DNA of 64,000 nt from Chloroflexota bacterium (GTDB lineage Bacteria; Chloroflexota; Dormibacteria; Dormibacterales; Dormibacteraceae): contig VBIW01000035.1 of the NCBI GenBank assembly GCA_005880915.1, forward strand, positions 353,728 through 417,727, given 5' to 3'. How positions within the stretch are numbered: the first letter of the stretch is position 1; the number at the start of each line of letters is the position of its first letter. Shown here one piece after another: positions 25,532 through 33,880 of this stretch. The translations under genes were made by a program, and so were the position numbers. Under the pieces are notes generated by a model. It was not told the DNA's origin, made no database searches, and saw only the letters and a list, made by a program, of their open reading frames with translations.

Positions 25532-27403
25532 ATGAACCCAGGACGGCTGTTTCCGGCTGGAATCGCAGGGGCGCTGCTGGCGGCGGCATTCGTCGCGACA
25601 GGCGGAATCGGCGCCGCGGCCAATGCGTCGAGCCCACCTGACTTCGGCACGAGCGTCCACATCTTCAGTCCTGGCATGGACCAGGCGGCGATTCAGGCGG
25701 AGCTGAACGCAATCTCCACGGTGCAGGTCCATAACGAATTCGGCGCGCGGCGCGATGCGATCTTGTTTCAGCCGGGAACATACGGCTCTTCGACGAACCC
25801 CCTCAGCTTCCAGGTCGGGTACTACACGACGGTGGCCGGCCTCGGCCAGTCACCCGGGGACGTTGTGATCAACGGCGAGATCGAGGTCCTCAACTCGGTT
25901 TGCTCGGGCACCGGCGACCAGTTCGGCTGTGTCGGACTGACCAACTTCTGGCGGTCCCTTTCGAACCTGACGCTGAACGTGACGAGGTCGAGCAAGACCG
26001 TCTACGCTCCTGTGCCCGTTGACGGCGAGACGCTCGGGTGCGTCAACTCGAACGAGCTCTGGGCCGTGTCGCAAGCCGCTCCGATGCGGCGGGTGGCGAT
26101 CAACGGTGGGCTTCTGTTCCTGTTCGACTACTGCGCGCCGAAGCAGTACACGAGCGGAGGTTTCATCGCCGACTCCAGGTTCTCTGGCGTCATCAACGCC
26201 ACGCAGCAGCAGTTCTTTGCCCGCAACAGCAACCTCGGGTTCTGGTCGAACGCGGTGTGGAACCAGGTCTTCATGGGCGACACTGGGGCGCCCGCGCAAA
26301 GCTTCCCCAACCCGACCTACACCACGCTGGCGACCAGCTCCGTGATTCGCGAGGGGCCTTACCTTTATGTCGACGCAGCCGGCAAGTACAACGTTTTCGT
26401 GCCGGCTTTGCAGCACAACACAAGCGGGCCGAGCTGGGCAGCAGGCCCGACTCCAGGCATGCCGATCTCGATCGAAAAGTTCTTCGTCGCCAGTCCCGCC
26501 GACTCCGGCGCGACGATCAACGCCCAGCTGAACCGCGGCCAGAACCTGATCCTGACCCCAGGCGTTTACAACCTCGAGCAGCCGATCGAGGTGACGCGAC
26601 CCGACACAGTGGTGCTCGGCCTGGGCATGGCGACGCTGATCCCGCAGCATGGTGCGCCCGCGATGGACGTTCACAGCAATCACGGCGTGCTCATATCTGG
26701 CGTGATCTTTGAAGCTGGAGCCCACGGCACCCAGGCGCTGCTGCAGGTCGGCAGCGGACACGAAGCCGATCCACAAGCCAGTGCGTCCGATCCTTCCGGC
26801 CTCTACGACGTTTTCTTCCGGGTCGGAGGCGCTCAGGCGGGCAAAGTCGAAACCGCGCTCGTCGTGAACAGCGACAACGTCATCCTGGACGACATCTGGG
26901 CCTGGCGCGCCGACCACGGCAACGGTGTCGGATGGACCGTGAACACCGCGGACACCGGCGTGGTCGTCAACGGCGACAACGTGAGCGCGTATGGCCTGTT
27001 CGTCGAGCATTTCCAGAAGTACGAGGCGATCTGGAACGGCAACGGGGGGACTGACGTGTTCTTCCAGAACGAGATGCCCTATGACGTGCCGAACCAGAAC
27101 GCGTGGACGGAGGCCGCGGGTATCGACGGCTACGCTGCTTTCAAGGTCGCGTCCAACGTGACCAGTTTCCACGGCTACGGGATGGGCAGCTACTCATTCT
27201 TCAACCAGGGACTGGACATATTCGCGGAGAGAGCGTTCGAGGTCCCGGATTCGCTTCCCGCCGGCAGTCTGCAGGATCTCCTGACGATCTTCCTCGACCC
27301 GGCACATGGCAAGGGCGGCATCCGCCACGTCATCAACGAAACCGGCGGTGCATCGACGATCGCCAATCACGATGTGCCGGTCACAGTCGTGAGCTACCCC
27401 TGA
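25532..27403 (+). CDS. Secreted right-handed beta-helix protein (GH55/pectate-lyase-like fold)
   Basis: A 623-residue exported protein with a classical signal peptide (about residues 1-32, cleaved after an Ala-rich stretch ending NASS). Two beta-helix-type halves are suggested by paired motifs: AILFQPGTYG in the first and NLILTPGVYNLEQPIEV in the second. Such a duplicated arrangement is typical of GH55-like exo-beta-1,3-glucanases, and similar proteins are annotated loosely as coagulation factor 5/8 or adenylyl cyclase. Last gene of the LacI locus, probably acting outside the cell on the polymer. Catalytic residues cannot be assigned by eye. The ribosome-binding site GAGGGAA precedes ATG 25532. 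Confidence 0.72.
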   Translation: MNPGRLFPAGIAGALLAAAFVATGGIGAAANASSPPDFGTSVHIFSPGMDQAAIQAELNAISTVQVHNEFGARRDAILFQPGTYGSSTNPLSFQVGYYTTVAGLGQSPGDVVINGEIEVLNSVCSGTGDQFGCVGLTNFWRSLSNLTLNVTRSSKTVYAPVPVDGETLGCVNSNELWAVSQAAPMRRVAINGGLLFLFDYCAPKQYTSGGFIADSRFSGVINATQQQFFARNSNLGFWSNAVWNQVFMGDTGAPAQSFPNPTYTTLATSSVIREGPYLYVDAAGKYNVFVPALQHNTSGPSWAAGPTPGMPISIEKFFVASPADSGATINAQLNRGQNLILTPGVYNLEQPIEVTRPDTVVLGLGMATLIPQHGAPAMDVHSNHGVLISGVIFEAGAHGTQALLQVGSGHEADPQASASDPSGLYDVFFRVGGAQAGKVETALVVNSDNVILDDIWAWRADHGNGVGWTVNTADTGVVVNGDNVSAYGLFVEHFQKYEAIWNGNGGTDVFFQNEMPYDVPNQNAWTEAAGIDGYAAFKVASNVTSFHGYGMGSYSFFNQGLDIFAERAFEVPDSLPAGSLQDLLTIFLDPAHGKGGIRHVINETGGASTIANHDVPVTVVSYP

Positions 27404-27428
27404 CGCCTTAGCAGCTACTCCTGGTGAA

Positions 27429-27459
27429 CCGCCCACGCGGAGACGTTTCGCGTGGGCGG
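27429..27459. terminator. Bidirectional terminator-like hairpin
   Basis: CCGCCCACGCG and CGCGTGGGCGG form a perfect eleven-base-pair stem with a nine-base loop in the 59-base gap between two converging genes. The place fits transcription end for both strands. No T run is present, so the mechanism is uncertain. Confidence 0.55.
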
Positions 27460-27462
27460 ATA

Positions 27463-28392
27463 CTACCCGTCCGTCTTGGTCTCGGCCGTCATCTCCCGCC
27501 GCCAGGGCGGGTCCGCGCCCTCTCGAGAGCAAGTGATTGCCGCGGCCTGGCAGGCGAAATGGAGAGCGGCCTTCAGGTCGCCCTCCTCGAGCGACAGGTC
27601 CGGCCGGATCGCCTGGTGGTCGTGGAGCCAGGCGAGAAACGCGGCACCGAACGCGTCACCGGCCCCGATGGTGTCGACGACCTCGACGCGCACCGCGTCG
27701 ACGGCGACTCGAAGTCCGCGATGGACCGCATAAGCTCCCTCGGCCCCGAGCGTCACAACGACCAGACGCGCGCCCTGGCCGATCAGGTGGTCCGCCGCGC
27801 GCTGATAGCTGAGGTCGGGATGCAGCCACGCGAGGTCGGCGTCGCTGGCTTTGACGATCGTGCTCATCGAGATCGCCTCGCGCAATCGCGCGCGGTACTC
27901 GTCGTCGGGGATGAGTCCGACGCGGATGTTTGGGTCGAGCATGACCAACCGCCCAGGCCCTTCCCGCCGCATCAGATCGAGCAGGGTGGAAGCCATCGGT
28001 TCGAGCACCATCCCGAGCGTGCCGAAGACGAGGGCGTCGACCTCGGGTCCGAGCCGTTCCGGGAGCATGTCGAGGGTCAGGTTGGGCGCGGACGTCCCCT
28101 GGACGAGGAACTGATATTCGGCGAGACCCTGGCTGTCCACGTCGGCGACCGCGATCGTCGTCCCTTCTGAGCCGATGCTCGCAAGCCCCAGGCTCGCCCC
28201 GTCTTGGCCTAGAAGGTCAGCGAGCTCTCGGCCGAACTTGTCATTCGAGAGGCGGCCGAGGAAAGCGGTGGGGACTCCGAGCCGGGCCAGCGCTCGCGCG
28301 GTGTTGAACGGACCGCCACCAGGCGCGGCGCGCTGGGTGCCGTCGCCATTGTGGATCATGTCGATCAACGCCTCGCCGCAGACGACGATCAC
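27463..28392 (-). CDS. PfkB-family sugar kinase (fructokinase-like)
   Basis: ATP-dependent carbohydrate kinase of 309 residues. PfkB signature 1 is GGGPFNTARALARLG and signature 2 is DTIGAGDAFGAAF with the catalytic aspartate. The N-terminal IVVCGEALIDMI is the form common in fructokinases. Its start overlaps the stop of the upstream LacI gene (ATGA), and the divergent operon encodes an importer and a dehydrogenase. A role phosphorylating the ketose made by that dehydrogenase is the likely pathway. Confidence 0.9.
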   Translation of the reverse strand: MIVVCGEALIDMIHNGDGTQRAAPGGGPFNTARALARLGVPTAFLGRLSNDKFGRELADLLGQDGASLGLASIGSEGTTIAVADVDSQGLAEYQFLVQGTSAPNLTLDMLPERLGPEVDALVFGTLGMVLEPMASTLLDLMRREGPGRLVMLDPNIRVGLIPDDEYRARLREAISMSTIVKASDADLAWLHPDLSYQRAADHLIGQGARLVVVTLGAEGAYAVHRGLRVAVDAVRVEVVDTIGAGDAFGAAFLAWLHDHQAIRPDLSLEEGDLKAALHFACQAAAITCSREGADPPWRREMTAETKTDG

Positions 28393-29465
28393 GGTCGGAT
28401 CTCGCCGGAGCCCCGGGTGATCATCCGCGTCAGCACCACGTGCTGCTCCGAGGCCGAACGATCGCCGTCGAGGCGCCGGAACAGCACGCCGGCTGCGGTG
28501 CGTCCGATCGCCGCTGGATCCTGAGCGATAACCGTGATTCCCGGTTCCAGGAGGTCGGCCAGCAGGATGTCGTCGAAACCGATCAGCGCCACCTTCCGGT
28601 GCAGGTCGAGGCGCCGGAGGGCGCGGAACGCCCCGATCGTGATCAGGTTCTGGCCGGTGAACAGCGCGGTCGGCGGCCTGGGTCCCGTGAGCAGCTCGGT
28701 CGCGGCAGCTTCCGCCTTTTCGATGCCTCGCAGGTCGAGGCGAACCAGCCGCTCATCGAGCTCGATGTTGTGCTCAGCCAGCTCGTCTACGTATCCCTGG
28801 TGACGGTCGGCGGAGGTCGCGATCGTCCGCAAATCGCCCAGGTATCCAATCCTGCGGTGGCCGTGCTCGATGAGGTGTCGAACGCCACGCCGCACGCCGG
28901 CGGCATTGTCGGTGAGGACGGTATCAGCATCGAGGAAGGCAGGCGGACGGTCGACGAAGATGATCGCCGTGCCGGCCCTTCGCTCGGTCAACAGGTAGCT
29001 GTGATCGTGGCTCGACGGCTGGATGATCAGTCCGTCGACGCGACGTGACGCGAACGCGGAAACCAGTCGCCGCTCCCGCTCTCCATCTTCATCCGAGCTC
29101 CCGGCCAGGACCAGCACGCCGCGCTTGACGGCCACGTCTTCGATCGATCGGTGGAGGGCCGAGGCGAACGGGTTCGCGACGTCTTCCAGGACGACCCCGA
29201 TCGTCGCGCTCCTGCCATCCGAGCGGCGAAGGCTGCTCGCCGTCATGTTGTGCTTGTAGTCGAGGCGCTCTGACGCGGCCAGCACACGCCGGGCAAGGGC
29301 GGGCGACACGCCAGCCTCTCCGTTCACGACGCGGGAAACGGTCTTGATGCTGACCTTGGCCAGCGCCGCGACGTCCCGCATGGTGGGTCGCGAGCGGTCG
29401 CCAGATTCGGCTGTCAACGTTGGCTCACGCGTAGTTCGATAGACGCGGTGAGGCGCACGCCACAA
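28389..29465 (-). CDS. LacI-family regulator of the CUT1 sugar island
   Basis: LacI-type repressor of up to 358 residues. The HTH segment MRDVAALAKVSIKTVSRVVNG (seen as VAALAKVSIKTVSRVVNG) lies near residue 30, followed by the effector domain with VALIGFDDILLADLLEPGI. The track start is TTG 29465, with GGAG just upstream; TTG 29417 (MTAESGDRSRP) is a reasonable alternative. It is divergent from the binding-protein operon across tandem operators and coupled to the kinase gene. It probably controls both directions. Confidence 0.9.
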   Translation of the reverse strand: MWRAPHRVYRTTREPTLTAESGDRSRPTMRDVAALAKVSIKTVSRVVNGEAGVSPALARRVLAASERLDYKHNMTASSLRRSDGRSATIGVVLEDVANPFASALHRSIEDVAVKRGVLVLAGSSDEDGERERRLVSAFASRRVDGLIIQPSSHDHSYLLTERRAGTAIIFVDRPPAFLDADTVLTDNAAGVRRGVRHLIEHGHRRIGYLGDLRTIATSADRHQGYVDELAEHNIELDERLVRLDLRGIEKAEAAATELLTGPRPPTALFTGQNLITIGAFRALRRLDLHRKVALIGFDDILLADLLEPGITVIAQDPAAIGRTAAGVLFRRLDGDRSASEQHVVLTRMITRGSGEIRP

Positions 29466-29481
29466 ATTCTCCAGTTGCAGT

Positions 29482-29510
29482 TTATACGGATCTGTGCTAT
29501 ATCAGACAAC
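29482..29510 (-). promoter_or_regulatory. Probable promoter of the lacI-pfkB operon
   Basis: On the minus strand TTGTCT (29510-29505) lies 18 bases before TATAAA (29487-29482). The -35 hexamer is inside the proximal operator palindrome, so repressor binding would exclude polymerase. Confidence 0.5.
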
Positions 29511-29532
29511 GTTGTCTTTTGACAACGTTGTC
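29505..29532. promoter_or_regulatory. Tandem LacI-family operators
   Basis: Two perfect 12-base palindromes GACAACGTTGTC (29505-29516 and 29521-29532) are separated by TTTT. The central CG and dyad are typical of LacI-family sites. They lie between the divergent regulator and binding-protein genes, one per direction, and differ from the GTAAGCGCTTAC sites of the other LacI locus. Confidence 0.85.
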
Positions 29533-29583
29533 ACTCTGGTCTGCGTTGGTGGCTCTGGCCGAATAAAAAAGAGGTGACGCTGC

Positions 29584-30942
29584 ATGAGCGATAGGAATCT
29601 TCGATCCCGGAAGCGGCAATTTGCCATCCCTGTCCTCGGACTCCTGCTCGCTCTCGTCGGCGCAGCGTGCTCTGGCGCCGGCGGCGGAGGAGGGGGCGGT
29701 GGGACGACCACCATCACGCTTGGTTCCGTCGACAACCCCTCGATGACCGACCTCAAGAAGCTCGTTCCGGACTTCGAGAGCGCGCACTCGGGAATCAAGG
29801 TCAACATCGTGACCCTTCCCGAAGACCAGATCCGCCAGCAGGTGACGCAGGACGTCGCGACCCAGAGCGGAAAATTCGACCTGTTCACGATCGGCACCTA
29901 TGAGGTTCCACTCTGGGCGAAGCTGAGCTGGCTGCAGGACCTGGCGCCTTACATCGCGAAGGATTCGTCCTACGCACCAGACGACCTGATTCCTGGAATC
30001 AAGACAGCCCTCACGTACCAGAACGACCTGTACGCCGTGCCGTTCTACGGGGAATCCTCGATGCTCATGTATCGCAAGGACCTCCTGGCGGCCAAGGGCA
30101 TCACCATGCCAGATCATCCGACCTGGGCCCAGGTGGCGGCGGCCGCACAGGCAGTCAACAACCCGGGCTCGGGATTGAATGGAATCTGCTTGCGTGGCCT
30201 CCCTGGATGGGGCGAGCAGCTCGCACCGCTGGACACTGTCGTCAACACGTACGGGGGACGCTGGTTTGACCAGAGCTGGAACGCCCAGCTGAACTCACCC
30301 CAGTGGCACGACGCTCTTACCTTCTATGTGAACCTGCTCAAGTCGGCAGGCGAGCCGGGGGCCGGCAGCGCCGGATTCACCGAGTGCCTCAACGCGTACA
30401 ACAACGGCAAGGTCGCGATGTGGTACGACGCCACCGTGGCGGCGAGCTTCTTCACGGGAGACGCAGCCAAGAACTCGGGCTACGCTTACGCGCCCACCAA
30501 GGTCAAGGATTGGTCGGGCTGGCTGTGGGCGTGGACGCTGGCAATGGGCTCGGCGAGCAAGAAGAAGGATGCCGCGTGGACCTTCATGGACTGGGCCACC
30601 TCCAAGAATTACGCCAAGCTGGTCGGGAGCAAGCTGGGTTGGGCACGCGTGGCGCCGGGAACTCGCCAATCGACGTATTCGATACCCGAGTACCAGGCGG
30701 CCTCCCAGGGTTTCGCGCAGGTCACCCTTGAGTCGATAGCCCACGCTGATGTGGCACACCCGACGGTCGACCCGGTGCCTTACGTCGGCATCCAGTACGT
30801 CGACATCACCGAATTCCAACAGCTTGGCGACCAGGTTTCGCAGGAGTTTGCCAAAGTGATCGCCGGCAATGAAACAGTCGACGCCGCGCTCCAAAAAGCA
30901 CAGGCTCTCGCCCAAACCGCCGGCAAGAACTACCAACATTAG
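29584..30942 (+). CDS. Sugar-binding lipoprotein of a CUT1 ABC importer
   Basis: Extracellular solute-binding protein family 1, 452 residues. The signal ends with lipobox VGAACSG and a glycine-rich linker. Family pattern: SVDNPSMTDLKKLVPDFE, DLFTIGTYEVPLW, LYAVPFYGESSMLMYRKDL and the WAQVAAAAQAV helix. ATG 29584 follows AGAGGTG. It heads a four-gene operon (two permeases, zinc dehydrogenase) facing the LacI/kinase genes. The relatives of this protein bind polyols or sugars; the exact ligand is unknown. Confidence 0.92.
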   Translation: MSDRNLRSRKRQFAIPVLGLLLALVGAACSGAGGGGGGGGTTTITLGSVDNPSMTDLKKLVPDFESAHSGIKVNIVTLPEDQIRQQVTQDVATQSGKFDLFTIGTYEVPLWAKLSWLQDLAPYIAKDSSYAPDDLIPGIKTALTYQNDLYAVPFYGESSMLMYRKDLLAAKGITMPDHPTWAQVAAAAQAVNNPGSGLNGICLRGLPGWGEQLAPLDTVVNTYGGRWFDQSWNAQLNSPQWHDALTFYVNLLKSAGEPGAGSAGFTECLNAYNNGKVAMWYDATVAASFFTGDAAKNSGYAYAPTKVKDWSGWLWAWTLAMGSASKKKDAAWTFMDWATSKNYAKLVGSKLGWARVAPGTRQSTYSIPEYQAASQGFAQVTLESIAHADVAHPTVDPVPYVGIQYVDITEFQQLGDQVSQEFAKVIAGNETVDAALQKAQALAQTAGKNYQH

Positions 30943-30947
30943 GATTT

Positions 30948-30964
30948 GATCTCGACAAGAGATC
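30948..30964 (+). repeat. Small intercistronic hairpin after the binding-protein gene
   Basis: GATCTC and GAGATC form a six-base-pair stem with loop GACAA just after the binding-protein stop and before the first permease. It resembles mRNA hairpins that set the binding-protein to permease ratio in sugar operons. Confidence 0.4.
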
Positions 30965-30971
30965 GCGACAA

Positions 30972-31922
30972 GTGAAAACGGGCAGCTCGATCCTCCGTTC
31001 GGTCGCAGGGATTGGAGGCGTGCGGGGTTCCGCCGCCTCCATTTCCGGGCGGGAAGCCTGGGCCCGGCGCCTGCCGCTGCTGCCCGCCTTCATCTACGTC
31101 TTTCTCGTGACGCAGATCCCGTTCGTGTTGACGATCTACTACAGCTTTTTCTCGTGGAATCTGCTCAAGCCGGGAAGCTTTCGGTTCTCCGGGCTTGACA
31201 ACTACGCCGGGCTCATCACGGACGAGAGCACCCGGATCGCGGTCTGGAACACGGTCCTCCTGACCACTTCGGTGATCGCCATCTCGGTCATCCTCGGCAC
31301 GGGCGTGGCGATGCTGCTGAACTCAGAGGTGTTCGGCAAGGGCCTGATGCGGACCTTGATGATCGCGCCCTTCCTCATCATGCCGACGGCAGGTGCGCTG
31401 ATCTGGAAGCACACGCTGCTGAATCCGCTCTATGGCCTGCTCCCCTGGCTGTTGACGCCCTTTGGGCTCAATCGGATCGACTTTGTGGGCCAGGCTCCGA
31501 TGGTGACGGTCGTGACCGTGGAGGTCTGGCGGTGGACGCCGTTCATGATGCTCATCATCCTGGCCGGCCTGCAGTCGCAGAACCCCGAAGTTCTCGAGGC
31601 CGCCCGGGTTGACGGCGCCAATGGCTTCCAGGCCTTTCGCCATATCACCCTGCCCCTGGTCCGACCCTTCATCGAGCTGGGTGCGCTGTTGGGGTCGCTG
31701 TTCGTCGTGCAGACCTTCGACTCGATCTATGTGCTGACCGCCGGAGGTCCTGGCGAGGACACGACCAACATTCCGTACCGGCTCTACATCGTTGCGTTTC
31801 AGGGCTTCAGCATCGGACAGGCGTCCGCAATCGGCGTTGTCGCAGTGATCGTCACGATCATCGTCGCCACCTTTGCGCTGCGTACTCTGTTCACGATCTT
31901 CCAGGTGGAGGCTCGACGGTGA
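30972..31922 (+). CDS. CUT1 sugar ABC permease (MalF/UgpA-like)
   Basis: First membrane subunit, 316 residues, six membrane spans, GTG start. The EAA motif is EAARVDGANGFQAFRHITLP near residue 220. The N-terminal FIYVFLVTQIPFVLTIYYSF helix is typical. It pairs with the next permease; the stop overlaps the following GTG. No ATPase gene of the MalK type is present in the operon. Confidence 0.92.
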   Translation: MKTGSSILRSVAGIGGVRGSAASISGREAWARRLPLLPAFIYVFLVTQIPFVLTIYYSFFSWNLLKPGSFRFSGLDNYAGLITDESTRIAVWNTVLLTTSVIAISVILGTGVAMLLNSEVFGKGLMRTLMIAPFLIMPTAGALIWKHTLLNPLYGLLPWLLTPFGLNRIDFVGQAPMVTVVTVEVWRWTPFMMLIILAGLQSQNPEVLEAARVDGANGFQAFRHITLPLVRPFIELGALLGSLFVVQTFDSIYVLTAGGPGEDTTNIPYRLYIVAFQGFSIGQASAIGVVAVIVTIIVATFALRTLFTIFQVEARR

Positions 31923-32743
31923 GGGCCTCGATGCCGATCCGGTCGCGGCTGCTCTGGTCGGTGGTCGGCTGGCTCGTGGTTTTCATCTTTTTCTTCCCCG
32001 TCCTTTGGATGTGGTTGGAATCTCTGAAGACTGAGCCGCAGGCCGCCAGCTCACCGCCGACGCTCTTTTTCATCCCCACGCTGTCGACATTTCAAGAGGT
32101 GCTCTCGGGCGACTTTCCGCCGTTCTTCATCAACTCGGCGATCGCAAGCCTCGTCTCGACCCTCCTGGTGCTCGTCCTTGGTTTGCCCGCCGCGTACGCG
32201 CTTGCGATCAGGCCTATCAAACGGACGCAAGACATCCTGTTCTTCTTCATCTCGACGCGCTTCTTGCCGTTTGCCGCCAGCCTCGTCCCCCTCTACCTGC
32301 TGGCTCGCGACCTGCAGCTGCTGGACAACATCCTCGCCCTCATCCTCATCTACACCACGATCAACCTCCCGCTGGGGGTCTGGCTGCTCCGCTCGTTCCT
32401 CCTCGAGATCCCGAACGACCTCTTTGAGGCGGCCCGCGTCGATGGCGCAGGCTTTCGTCACGAGATCTTCCGGATCGTCGTACCCCTGATCAGCCCCGGC
32501 CTCGCGGCGACGTCGCTGATCTGCCTGATCTTCAGCTGGAACGAGTTCTTCTACGCCGTCAACTTCACCTCTTCGGTTGCCGCCACGACACCGATCTTCC
32601 TGGTCGGCTTCATCAGCGGCCGCGGCTTGTTCTACGCGAAGCTCGCCGCCGCGGCGACGGTGTCCAGCCTGCCGGTCTTGCTGGCCGGATGGATCGCGCA
32701 AAAGCAGCTCATCCGCGGCCTGACAATGGGGGCTGTCAAGTGA
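31919..32743 (+). CDS. CUT1 sugar ABC permease (MalG/UgpE-like)
   Basis: Second membrane subunit, 274 residues with six spans and the EAA loop EAARVDGAGFRHEIFRIVVP. GTG start in a GTGA overlap with the preceding gene, and its own stop overlaps the GTG of the dehydrogenase gene. The energising ATPase must be encoded elsewhere, as in systems that share one MsmK/MsiK-type subunit. Confidence 0.92.
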   Translation: MRASMPIRSRLLWSVVGWLVVFIFFFPVLWMWLESLKTEPQAASSPPTLFFIPTLSTFQEVLSGDFPPFFINSAIASLVSTLLVLVLGLPAAYALAIRPIKRTQDILFFFISTRFLPFAASLVPLYLLARDLQLLDNILALILIYTTINLPLGVWLLRSFLLEIPNDLFEAARVDGAGFRHEIFRIVVPLISPGLAATSLICLIFSWNEFFYAVNFTSSVAATTPIFLVGFISGRGLFYAKLAAAATVSSLPVLLAGWIAQKQLIRGLTMGAVK

Positions 32744-33741
32744 AAGCGGTCGTGATCGAGGAACCGAACCAGCTCAAGATCGAGCAGGTCGTCGATCCGA
32801 CGCCAGAGGCCGGCGAGGCGGTCATCCGGGTCGAAGCCTGCGGGATCTGCGGGACCGACATCCACGTCCTCCGCGGCGAGTTTGCCCCTACCCGTTACCC
32901 GATCATTCCCGGCCACGAGTTCTGCGGCGAGGTGGTCGCGGTCGGCTCGGGCGTCGACCACGTCGTTGTCGGTGATTTCGTGGCGGTCGACCCATCGCTG
33001 TTTTGCGGCCACTGCCGGCAGTGCCGGGCGGGCCGGTTCAACCTGTGTGAGAACTGGAACGCCATCGGCGTCGGTTCGGCGAATGGGGCATCGGCAGAGT
33101 TCGTCTCTGTTCCGTCAGCCAACGCGTTCCGTCTGCCGGCCGACCTCCCTCGGCACTGGGGAGCGCTGGTAGAACCCCTGTCTTGTGCGGTGCATGGGCT
33201 CGACCAGGTGGACGTCAAGGTGGCGGGGGACTGGCTCGTCTACGGTGCTGGCACCATGGGCCTGCTGCTCGCCCAGCTCATCAAGGACGCTGGTGCGACC
33301 GGGCTCGACATGGTGGAGAAAAACCCTGGACGCCACGCTCTCGCCAAGAAGCTGGCCGCCGACAGGATCGCGGTCTCAGCCGACGACCTCGACCGGCCCC
33401 AGGGCTGGGACGTGGTGATCGACGCGACGGGGGTCGTCCCGGCGATCGAAGACGGGTTGCGCAGGGTGGCGCGCGGCGGCACGTTTCTGATGTTCGGCGT
33501 GGCGAACACGGACGCGATCGCGCGTTTCTCGCCCTTTCGCGTCTACAACGACGAGATCAAGATCATCGGCTCGATGGCCGTCCTGCACAGCTTCGAGCGC
33601 GCGCTCTCGTTGCTTGCCAAAGGGGTGATCGATTGCGAGGCGATGATCACCAACCGATTCCGGCTCGATGAATACTCGACCGCGATCGACACCTTCCTGT
33701 CCGGGACCGGTCTGAAGGTTCAGGTCGCTCCCGGCGCCTGA
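32740..33741 (+). CDS. Zinc-dependent medium-chain dehydrogenase (sorbitol/polyol DH-like)
   Basis: NAD(P)-dependent MDR alcohol dehydrogenase, 333 residues from GTG 32740. Catalytic zinc ligands are in CGICGTD and GHEFCGE; the structural zinc lobe is intact with four cysteines (CGHCRQC and later C in FNLCEN). The Rossmann segment reads VYGAGTMGLLLAQL. It is translationally coupled to the sugar permease, so its substrate is probably the imported polyol or sugar, oxidised to a ketose for the PfkB kinase encoded across the operator. The track start at 32689 is too early. Confidence 0.9.
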   Translation: MKAVVIEEPNQLKIEQVVDPTPEAGEAVIRVEACGICGTDIHVLRGEFAPTRYPIIPGHEFCGEVVAVGSGVDHVVVGDFVAVDPSLFCGHCRQCRAGRFNLCENWNAIGVGSANGASAEFVSVPSANAFRLPADLPRHWGALVEPLSCAVHGLDQVDVKVAGDWLVYGAGTMGLLLAQLIKDAGATGLDMVEKNPGRHALAKKLAADRIAVSADDLDRPQGWDVVIDATGVVPAIEDGLRRVARGGTFLMFGVANTDAIARFSPFRVYNDEIKIIGSMAVLHSFERALSLLAKGVIDCEAMITNRFRLDEYSTAIDTFLSGTGLKVQVAPGA

Positions 33742-33776
33742 AGACTAGACCGCCCAGACGCGGGTTGGATTTGGCG

Positions 33777-33833
33777 CGTCTTGCGCAGAAGAATCATTGC
33801 GGGCGCTTCCCAACGATCGTTTTGCGCAAGACG
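33777..33833. repeat. Inverted repeat upstream of the glycosyltransferase gene
   Basis: CGTCTTGCGCA (33777-33787) and TGCGCAAGACG (33823-33833) are perfect eleven-base inverted arms with a 35-base spacer. The gap between the dehydrogenase and glycosyltransferase genes holds little else. It could be a regulatory dyad or a transcript hairpin. Confidence 0.5.
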
Positions 33834-33880
33834 TACATTTCATGCCGCGGGCGCTTGGCGGACGCGCCGATGACAATGCG

